Assembly: GCA_020026225.1 (NCBI GenBank)
Contig: JAHHQU010000084.1
Location: 1-7,882 of the forward strand
From: Phocaeicola sp.
GTDB lineage: Bacteria > Bacteroidota > Bacteroidia > Bacteroidales > Bacteroidaceae
Length of the DNA: 7,882 bases
Reading direction: 5' to 3'
Both the position numbers and the translations under genes were made by a program. Positions within the stretch are counted from its first letter, which is position 1. Every line of letters begins with the position of its first letter. Positions 1 through 5,609 of this stretch are shown here, piece by piece. A model generated the notes under the pieces. That model saw only the letters and a program-made list of their open reading frames with translations. It ran no database searches and was not told the DNA's origin.

Positions 1-114
1 TAGGTAATAATCCAAAGTGAAAGAATTTATCCCCATGATTTATCTACTGAGCCGATTCATTGCCAATATTTGGTAAGACTGAAATTTAGTGGCGTAAAGG
101 GCATATAACATAAT

Positions 115-154
115 AAAATAAGGTGTGATGAACTTAATCATCACACCTTATTTT
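115..154 (-). terminator. Hairpin terminator after the DUF349 gene
   Basis: A perfect 17-bp stem (115-131 paired with 138-154) closes on a 6-base loop; the core is AGGTGTGATGA with TCATCACACCT. Read leftward, the stem is followed by a T-rich run (TTATTTTATTA when the distal stem is included), as in an intrinsic terminator. It starts 19 bp past the DUF349 stop codon. The other strand also has a T run after the core stem, so it could work in both directions and stop a rightward transcript entering from outside the window. Confidence 0.85.
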
Positions 155-173
155 TATGAGAACGGAATAGTTT

Positions 174-1973
174 TTATTCTGTTTTTAATGTTTCGTCGAT
201 AGCTGCTATTTTCTTAAGTGTTAAGTTCAAATCAGCTTTCAAGTGTTCAATCTTGCGTGTGATTTCCGTGACCAGACTATTTCCCTTCTTGGATGAAGAA
301 GTAAGGAAGCCTAAGTTATTTTCATAAGTTTGGATCTCGTTACGTAAGTTTTCGCAGTTGCGGACCAGACGTTCACGGTTGCGATACAAGTTATTTTCTG
401 ATTTCAGCGAAGATTTGAAGTTGCTCAATTTCTTTTCGCTGGCTGAGATGTTCAATTTGTCGAAAAGTTTGTCAACTAAGTGATGGAATTCTTTGTACAT
501 GCGATCTTTATCCTTGAAAGGAACGAATCCAATAGAATTCCATAGCTTGATGGCTGCCTTTACACGTTCGTTGGCCTCGTTGTCTGTAGCGCCTGATTGA
601 TCTAATTCTTCCAATTCTTTGATGATGGCGTTCTTTTTCTGCAAATTTTCTTGCTCTACACTGTGTTGCGAAGAGTTAGCCTTATTCTTCTGTGCAAAGA
701 AATAGTCGCAGGCACCGATGAAGCGTTGCCAAACAGAATCAGAATGCTTCTTGGCAACAGGTCCGATGGTCTTCCATTCTTTCTGAAGTTTGGTAAGAAT
801 TTCAGCAGTTTCCTTCCAGTCTGTACTATCTTTCAAAGCTTCCGCCTGTTCACACGATGCTTTTTTCTTCTCTAGGTTTTCAGCCATATGTTCCTTTACG
901 GATTTGAAGAAAGTTGATTTTCTACGGAAAAACTCATCGCAAGCGGTACGGAAACGTTCGAATATTTTCGTATTTACTCGTTTAGGAGTAAATCCGATTG
1001 TTTTCCATTTGGCTTGTAGGGCAAGAATTTCTTGGGTTTTTTCCTCCCAATCGGCAAATGTTTTCAGCGCATCGTACTCAATGGCTTCTACTATTTCGCA
1101 GATGACTGTTTTTTGATCGAGGTTATTTTGTTCTCTTTCCTTTATGGCTTCGAAGTGTTCCTGGTGGCGACGATTGATGATAGTTGAGGCGGCCTTGAAA
1201 CGAGTCCAAATACCTTCGCGAAGTTCTTTCGCAACTGGTCCGATAGAGCGGAATTCTTGATGGAGTTTCTGTAGTTGGTGAAAAGCAGAGATAACATCGG
1301 GTTCATCGGCTAGTTTTTCTGCACTTTCACACAAGTGAGTTTTCTGCTCCAGATTTTTCTTGAAATCGTATTCACGGAATTCGTTGTTCAATTTCACCAT
1401 ATCATAGAACTTTTCACAAGTCAGTTGGTAATCGTTCCATAATTCGGTAACCTTAGCTGCGGGAACCTGTTTGATTTCGTTCCATTCTTGCTGGAGTTGT
1501 TTGAAGGTGTTGTATGTTTTGTTAAGGTCCTCGGTTGATTCTGCACAAGCTTTCATCTGTTCCAGAATCTCTAATTTTTTCTGAAGATTCTCTTCTTTTT
1601 CTTGCTCCAAAGCTGCATTTACAGCATTTCTTTGTTCTTTAATGCAGTTCATCACTTCTTTGAATTCAATTTCCAAAGGACCTAATTCGGGGGTGAAAGA
1701 TTCAGCGTCTCCTCCGTTTTCAATGTAAGTCTTTTTGGCTGTTTCTATATCGGCTTTATTTTGTTTATAGAAATTTTGTTTTAAGAATTCAATTTCTTGT
1801 TTGTCGATTTCTCCTCCAGCTTCTTTTATTTCGTTCAATCGGCTGATGACTTCGGCTTTTGTAAGTTTGGCAGAACCCTGTGTGTGTTCCACTTCTTCAT
1901 TGGGGGTAGCTGCTTTTTCTGGAGCCTCGTATAAAGGAGTCTCTGCAGGTGTGCTATTCTCTTTTACTTCCAT
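174..1973 (-). CDS. DUF349 repeat protein, coiled-coil rich, function unknown
   Basis: A 599-residue, highly charged, mostly helical protein with no signal peptide or membrane segment, so presumably cytoplasmic. After an acidic, probably disordered N terminus (about 1-35) and a helical stretch, five copies of a DUF349-type unit follow, roughly 125-191, 203-269, 282-352, 364-430 and 441-506. Each contains a core of the form (Q/K)-E-W-x-x-I-G followed by an aromatic pair such as LW, IW, IF, VW or MY. The core aromatic residues are W164, F241, W323, W400 and W478, a period of 77-82 residues. The last 90 residues look like a coiled coil. DUF349 is a recognised but uncharacterised family, so I assign no function. 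The ATG at 1971-1973 begins a long open frame, without a clear ribosome binding site, which is normal in Bacteroidota. It lies 264 bp beyond mgtE and is probably its own transcription unit. Confidence 0.9.
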   Translation of the reverse strand: MEVKENSTPAETPLYEAPEKAATPNEEVEHTQGSAKLTKAEVISRLNEIKEAGGEIDKQEIEFLKQNFYKQNKADIETAKKTYIENGGDAESFTPELGPLEIEFKEVMNCIKEQRNAVNAALEQEKEENLQKKLEILEQMKACAESTEDLNKTYNTFKQLQQEWNEIKQVPAAKVTELWNDYQLTCEKFYDMVKLNNEFREYDFKKNLEQKTHLCESAEKLADEPDVISAFHQLQKLHQEFRSIGPVAKELREGIWTRFKAASTIINRRHQEHFEAIKEREQNNLDQKTVICEIVEAIEYDALKTFADWEEKTQEILALQAKWKTIGFTPKRVNTKIFERFRTACDEFFRRKSTFFKSVKEHMAENLEKKKASCEQAEALKDSTDWKETAEILTKLQKEWKTIGPVAKKHSDSVWQRFIGACDYFFAQKNKANSSQHSVEQENLQKKNAIIKELEELDQSGATDNEANERVKAAIKLWNSIGFVPFKDKDRMYKEFHHLVDKLFDKLNISASEKKLSNFKSSLKSENNLYRNRERLVRNCENLRNEIQTYENNLGFLTSSSKKGNSLVTEITRKIEHLKADLNLTLKKIAAIDETLKTE

Positions 1974-2018
1974 CGTATAAGGGTTTAAGGTTATTCTTGT
2001 TTTATAAACTATAATTTA

Positions 2019-2026
2019 CAAATAAA
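2019..2026 (-). promoter_or_regulatory. Possible weak -7 element for the DUF349 gene
   Basis: Read leftward this is TTTATTTG, seven of eight bases fitting when scored against TAnnTTTG (the second position is wrong). It would put the transcript start near 2012, about 40 bases before the ATG, in an AT-rich stretch. There is no matching -33 TTTG. This is a tentative call based on position and similarity only. Confidence 0.25.
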
Positions 2027-2047
2027 ATAAAATAAAATTAGAATTCA

Positions 2048-2069
2048 TATCTTTTTGTCAGATATTTTG
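2048..2069. repeat. Imperfect direct repeat, copy 1
   Basis: TATCTTTTTGTC followed by AGATATTTTG. The first 12 bases are identical to copy 2 at 2213-2235, and the rest differ by A/G, A/C and one extra T. The two copies are 165 bp apart and bracket most of the gap between mgtE and the DUF349 gene. Origin unknown. Confidence 0.5.
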
Positions 2070-2161
2070 CCGAAGAGAGGAAATGGACTTTCGGGTATGA
2101 TGGAAAGGATAGGAGGGAATTGCAAATTCTTGAGTGACTTTACAGGGCTATATAAAGCTTT

Positions 2162-2205
2162 TTTGCCTTTGTTCAAATGCAAAAAAGCATTTGAGCAAAG
2201 GCAAA
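2162..2205 (-). terminator. Long hairpin after mgtE, probable 3' end signal
   Basis: A 19-bp stem (2162-2180 with 2187-2205) closes on a 6-base A/T loop. It starts 33 bp past the mgtE stop, where the rsmA-mgtE transcript should end. In the leftward RNA one pair (2172/2195) is an A-C mismatch, and the stem is followed by an A-rich stretch rather than a U tract, so it is not a textbook intrinsic terminator. It could instead define or protect the mRNA 3' end. On the other strand the odd pair is a G-U wobble and all 19 positions pair. Confidence 0.5.
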
Positions 2206-2212
2206 TCTGTAC

Positions 2213-2235
2213 TATCTTTTTGTCGGATCTTTTTG
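2213..2235. repeat. Imperfect direct repeat, copy 2
   Basis: TATCTTTTTGTC followed by GGATCTTTTTG, the partner of 2048-2069. This copy ends 2 bp before the mgtE stop codon region (2238-2240). Confidence 0.5.
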
Positions 2236-2237
2236 TT

Positions 2238-3578
2238 TTATGATAAAAGGGCGGTAATTCCCATATACATTAACATGCCAATGATGTCGTTGGTAATGGA
2301 TATAAAGGGACCCGTTGCAATGGCAGGGTCTATCTTTAATTTTTCCAATGTCATCGGTACTAGCGTTCCAAAGATGGATGCAAACATGACAACAGCAAAT
2401 AAACTGATAGAAACAGAGTAGCTTACGGTAGCTGTCGGTCCGAATCGAACGAAGTTGTAGATATAAACAAGCATTGAAATGATAGAAGCATTGATTGAGG
2501 CTACTAGTGATTCTTTTGCCACTTGCTTTAATGTGTTTCCTGCATCGAGGGAGCTGTTGGCTAAGCCTTGTACCACCAATGCAGAAGATTGGGTACCTAC
2601 GTTACCTCCAGTTCCACCGATAAGCGGAATGTAAAGAGCCATTTCTGGATGGCTGGCAAATGTGGAATCAAAGTTTCCAAGAATCAAGGAGTTTCCAATA
2701 CCTCCTAACATACCGATAAGTAACCAAGGAAGGCGTGCACTGGTTTGGCGGAAAACATTATCGTCAGATTCTACGTCCTGTGACAAACCGGAAGCCAATT
2801 GGTAGTCACGCTCTGCCTGTTCACGTACTTCATCCATAACGTCATCGACGGTGATTCGTCCTACAAGACGTTCAATGCTGTCAACGACAGGTACTGCAAC
2901 CAAGTCGTATTTTTCAATGACTTGAACGACTTCTTCAATGGGGGTATCTACGTGTACGGAAACTGGGTCTTTCCGCATGACATGCTTTACTTTAGAAACG
3001 GAAGGACTGGTAATCATCTTCTTTAGAGGAAACACACCGCGAAGACGCTCTTCGTCATCAATGACATACACGTAATAAATTTCATCCATGTCTTCTGCTT
3101 GCAAACGCATTTCTCGCAAGCATTCTGGCATACTCCAATTCTCATTTACGACGACCATCTCGGTACCCATCAAACCACCGGCGGTATCTTCGTCGTATTT
3201 CAGCAAGTCTACGATGTCACCGGCTTGTTCAATGTCTTCGATATGGGAAAGGACTTCTTCCTGTTTGTCCTCGTCCATTTCACGGATGATGTCAACGGCG
3301 TCATCGGTATCCATATAGTCGACAAATCGTTTGGCGATTGTTTCAGAGGGCAAGATGTCCAAGAAACTTTTACGGGCATCTTCGTCCATTTCCACCAAAA
3401 CGTCGGCAGCCGTTTCGTTATCTAGTAAGAGGTAAATGAAGCGGGCTTCTTCAGTATTGAGTTCGTCGCATAATTCGGCGATATCTGTAGGATGTAGGTC
3501 ATTTATGAACTCTTTTACTTTGTCTGATTCCTTTTTCTCGATCCACTCAGAGATCATTTTCAAATCCTCGTTATTCAT
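2238..3578 (-). CDS. mgtE: MgtE-family magnesium channel/transporter
   Basis: A 446-residue inner-membrane Mg2+ channel of normal length for the family, with all three expected parts. Residues 1-130 are the acidic helical N domain with repeated D/E-rich turns. The TAGGLM motif at 132-137 leads into two CBS domains (about 138-200 and 201-260). Five membrane helices follow from about 283, starting with LPWLLIGMLGG. The second membrane part has the glycine-rich PLIGGTGGNVGTQ (318-330). The last helix carries DPAIATGPF and the N430-D431 pair, matching the pore aspartate (D432) of Thermus MgtE. In that protein the N and CBS domains sense cytosolic Mg2+ and close the pore; the acidic surface seen here fits, but sensing is inferred. 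The start is the ATG at 3576-3578, preceded by purine-rich AAAGAAGG. It sits 35 bp after rsmA on the same strand with no terminator between, so the two are probably co-transcribed. Confidence 0.95.
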   Translation of the reverse strand: MNNEDLKMISEWIEKKESDKVKEFINDLHPTDIAELCDELNTEEARFIYLLLDNETAADVLVEMDEDARKSFLDILPSETIAKRFVDYMDTDDAVDIIREMDEDKQEEVLSHIEDIEQAGDIVDLLKYDEDTAGGLMGTEMVVVNENWSMPECLREMRLQAEDMDEIYYVYVIDDEERLRGVFPLKKMITSPSVSKVKHVMRKDPVSVHVDTPIEEVVQVIEKYDLVAVPVVDSIERLVGRITVDDVMDEVREQAERDYQLASGLSQDVESDDNVFRQTSARLPWLLIGMLGGIGNSLILGNFDSTFASHPEMALYIPLIGGTGGNVGTQSSALVVQGLANSSLDAGNTLKQVAKESLVASINASIISMLVYIYNFVRFGPTATVSYSVSISLFAVVMFASIFGTLVPMTLEKLKIDPAIATGPFISITNDIIGMLMYMGITALLS

Positions 3579-3613
3579 CCTTCTTTGTATTTAGAGGTTG
3601 GAGAAAATAATTG

Positions 3614-4423
3614 TCATTCCATATTGCCTGGCGGTACGGCTCCTGCCAGAGCTTTTTCTACACGATTGGTTAGTTCCACGAATTCTTCTACAGAAAGCTG
3701 TTCCGGGCGTTTGTTGAATATAGGGTCGGAACTGAGTGGATTCGCTTTGTCTAATATCGGTGATATAGAGTTTCGCAATGTTTTTCTGCGTTGGTTGAAA
3801 GTTGTTTTAACAATCTGTTTGAACAACTTTTCATCGCAGCCCAAATCTTGAGTTTCGTTGCGGGTCATTCTGATGACTGCACTCTTTACTTTGGGAGGTG
3901 GGTTGAAAACATGTTCGTCTACAGTGAACAAGTATTCAACATGATACCATGCTTGGATGAGAACACTCAAGATTCCATAAGTCTTCTTTCCGGGTTTAGC
4001 GGCGATACGTTCGGCCACTTCTTTTTGAATCATGCCGGTACAGCATGGTATCAAGTCTTTGTAGTCGAGCATCTTGAAGAAGATTTGGCTAGATATATTA
4101 TACGGATAATTGCCAGTAAGTACGAAGGGTTTGCCGTCAAACAATTCGTTTAAGTCCATACGCAGGAAGTCTTGTTCGATGATGTTTTCACCTAACTCGC
4201 TGAAATTTTCTCGCAGAAAGGCCACTGACTCAAAATCTAGTTCTACCACCTTGGTAGGTCGTCCTTTGGGGAGAAGGTATTGAGTAAGTACACCCATACC
4301 AGGTCCTACTTCTAGGATGGGAATGTCAGGACATGCGTCTACGGTGTCGGCTATGTCTTTCGCCACTTGGAGGTCTTTCAGAAAATGTTGCCCTAAAAAC
4401 TTCTTTGGTTTAACTAATTTCAT
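3614..4423 (-). CDS. rsmA: 16S rRNA (adenine(1518)-N6/adenine(1519)-N6)-dimethyltransferase
   Basis: RsmA (KsgA) uses S-adenosylmethionine to dimethylate two adjacent adenines in the 3'-terminal helix 45 of 16S rRNA during late small-subunit assembly. The 269-residue protein has the family signatures in order: KKFLGQHFL (7-15), the SAM-binding EVGPGMGVLT (38-47), an acidic residue at the end of the second strand (E61), D85 in the EQDF motif, and the catalytic loop NYPYNIS (105-111). It then has VFNPPPKVKSAV (172-183) and the RNA-binding FNQRRKTLRN (209-218). Length is normal and nothing essential is missing. The ATG at 4421-4423 is directly followed by the conserved N-terminal motif, which fixes the start. 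It is the first gene of a probable rsmA-mgtE unit, divergent from the membrane-protein gene. In many bacteria loss of this gene gives kasugamycin resistance. Confidence 0.97.
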   Translation of the reverse strand: MKLVKPKKFLGQHFLKDLQVAKDIADTVDACPDIPILEVGPGMGVLTQYLLPKGRPTKVVELDFESVAFLRENFSELGENIIEQDFLRMDLNELFDGKPFVLTGNYPYNISSQIFFKMLDYKDLIPCCTGMIQKEVAERIAAKPGKKTYGILSVLIQAWYHVEYLFTVDEHVFNPPPKVKSAVIRMTRNETQDLGCDEKLFKQIVKTTFNQRRKTLRNSISPILDKANPLSSDPIFNKRPEQLSVEEFVELTNRVEKALAGAVPPGNME

Positions 4424-4474
4424 TCCGTAAATTTATCTTTCTAAGTTTTAATGAAATCTAAAAGGAGTCCGATT

Positions 4475-4488
4475 GGTGTTTAAACGCC
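4475..4488. promoter_or_regulatory. Palindrome in the rsmA/membrane-protein control region
   Basis: GGTGTTTAAACGCC is a 14-bp inverted repeat with no spacer and one imperfect pair; its centre is the perfect 8-base palindrome GTTTAAAC. It lies about 45-58 bases upstream of the inferred rightward start and inside the inferred rsmA leader. The position fits an operator, but no regulator can be named. In the rsmA leader RNA the flanking AAAAGG and CCTTTT (4487-4492 and 4460-4465) could also pair. Confidence 0.3.
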
Positions 4489-4519
4489 TTTTAAATAGTA
4501 ATAATTCAAGCAAGGATAT

Positions 4520-4527
4520 TATCTTTG
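4520..4527 (+). promoter_or_regulatory. Bacteroides -7 element driving the flippase-like gene and pepD
   Basis: TATCTTTG is a perfect match to TAnnTTTG, 43 bp before the TTG start. Transcription would begin near 4533, giving a leader of about 38 bases. No good -33 TTTG is found 19-21 bases upstream, so the call rests on the -7 element and its position. Confidence 0.6.
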
Positions 4528-4534
4528 CAATGTG

Positions 4535-4542
4535 CAAAGTTA
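4535..4542 (-). promoter_or_regulatory. Bacteroides -7 element driving rsmA-mgtE
   Basis: Read leftward this is TAACTTTG, a perfect TAnnTTTG match, about 110 bp before the rsmA start codon. It faces the rightward -7 element from 7 bp away, and the two share an inverted repeat (CTTTGCA at 4523-4529, TGCAAAG at 4533-4539). No -33 match is seen. The implied rsmA leader of about 105 bases is rather long. Confidence 0.5.
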
Positions 4543-4570
4543 GCATTTAAATTTAAATTTATTGTAGATA

Positions 4571-5596
4571 TTGGAACTAAGTAAATCAAAAAAAAGAATA
4601 AAAAAAGTCATGCAGGTAGGATTGTCTCTGCTTTTGGGGACAGCTGTTCTTGTATGGACTTACCACGGATTTGATTTTCAGCGTGTATCAGTGGTATTGG
4701 ATAATATGCATTGGGAGTGGATTGTTTTGTCTTTGTTGTTTGGAATCTTCAGTCATTTGCTACGCGGTTGGAGGTGGCGTTTGGCACTTGAACCTTTGGG
4801 GGAACATCCAAAACGAGAGAATTGTGTTTACGCTGTATTTGTTTCGTATGCGGCTAATCTGGTTTTGCCTCGTATCGGAGAAGTGTCACGATGTGGTGTC
4901 CTATCAAAATATGATGGAGTGTCTTTTGCTAAATCCTTGGGTACGGTGGTGACCGAGCGAATCATAGATACAGTTTGTATTTTGCTTATTACGGGAGCGA
5001 CTCTTTTGCTGCAGTCGGGTATGTTTACTGCTTTTTTTGCTCGGACAGGGATGCGTGCAGAATCTTTTGTTCACTTGTTTACACCGATAAATTTTTTCAT
5101 TACGTTGCTTTGTTTGGGAGCGTTGGGAGTATTTGTGTTCTTTTTACTCCGACGATTGACCGTTTTTTCAACGATAAGAGGGATTGTTGACAATATCTGG
5201 AAGGGATGTTTATCTTTGCGTGAGGTAGATAATCTTCCGCTTTTTTTAATGTATACCGTGGGTATCTGGTTATGCTATTATTTCCAGTTTTATTTGTCTT
5301 TTTATTCCTTTGACTTCTCAGCCAATTTGGGTTGGATGGCAGGGGTAGTAATGTTTGTCGTTGGAAGTATTGCTGTTGTTGTTCCCACTCCTAATGGAGC
5401 TGGTCCTTGGCATTTCGCTGTTATCACGATGATGATGATGTATGGCGTGTGTAAAGACGATGCAGGAATATTTGCACTTTTAGTGCATGCAATCCAAACT
5501 TTTTTATTAATTTTGTTAGGAATATACGGAATGGTAGCATTACAACTGTCAAACCGATCCTTAAAAACTAAAACTCATATAACAACTCATAACTAA
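4571..5596 (+). CDS. Flippase-like / LPG-synthase-type transmembrane protein
   Basis: An integral membrane protein of 341 residues related to the membrane part of lysylphosphatidylglycerol synthases (UPF0104, 'flippase-like domain'). The basic N terminus (KSKKRIKK, 5-12) precedes the first helix (about 14-31). Further hydrophobic stretches lie near 48-66, 85-100, 130-150, 173-194, 222-244, 252-271 and 297-325. Family landmarks are visible: LRGWRWR (64-70), NLVLPRIGEVSR (96-107), TERIIDT (128-134) and PTPNGAGPWHF (272-282), the usual proline/glycine-rich loop. The soluble aminoacyl-transfer domain of true MprF is absent, so lipid aminoacylation is unlikely; relatives are suspected of lipid or glycolipid transport, but the substrate is unknown. 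The start is probably TTG at 4571: a TAG stop lies two codons upstream, and the in-frame ATG at 4610 would remove the basic N terminus. It is probably the first gene of a two-gene unit with pepD, 13 bp away. Confidence 0.87.
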   Translation: MELSKSKKRIKKVMQVGLSLLLGTAVLVWTYHGFDFQRVSVVLDNMHWEWIVLSLLFGIFSHLLRGWRWRLALEPLGEHPKRENCVYAVFVSYAANLVLPRIGEVSRCGVLSKYDGVSFAKSLGTVVTERIIDTVCILLITGATLLLQSGMFTAFFARTGMRAESFVHLFTPINFFITLLCLGALGVFVFFLLRRLTVFSTIRGIVDNIWKGCLSLREVDNLPLFLMYTVGIWLCYYFQFYLSFYSFDFSANLGWMAGVVMFVVGSIAVVVPTPNGAGPWHFAVITMMMMYGVCKDDAGIFALLVHAIQTFLLILLGIYGMVALQLSNRSLKTKTHITTHN

Positions 5597-5609
5597 AAAA
5601 TTAAAAACT

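Noticed and set aside
4..108. 34-codon rightward open frame ending just before the hairpin at 115-154, possibly the end of a neighbouring gene
   Set aside because: An in-frame TAG occupies bases 1-3 and there is no start codon near the beginning. The peptide resembles nothing I recognise; all three rightward frames have a stop within the first 20 bases.
822..834. CTGTACTATCTTT occurs both here and at 2207-2219
   Set aside because: A 13-base match between coding and spacer sequence can arise by chance, and the flanks do not match.
651..1116. Rightward open frames opposite the DUF349 gene
   Set aside because: They lie wholly within a clear coding gene on the other strand, with low-complexity residues such as runs of F and S as expected for shadow frames.
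2055..2243. 62-codon rightward open frame (or 48 codons from the ATG at 2098) in the mgtE/DUF349 gap
   Set aside because: No ribosome binding site or promoter, the long hairpin lies inside it, and it overlaps the mgtE end by a few bases. Composition looks like translated AT-rich spacer.
2799..4153. Rightward open frames opposite mgtE and rsmA
   Set aside because: Both underlying genes have complete family motifs; the opposite-strand frames show no recognisable domains.
4546..4561. TTTAAATTTAAATTTA, a short period-6 tandem repeat before the flippase-like gene
   Set aside because: Less than three full units of simple AT sequence, common in Bacteroidota upstream regions. Recorded but not called as a feature.
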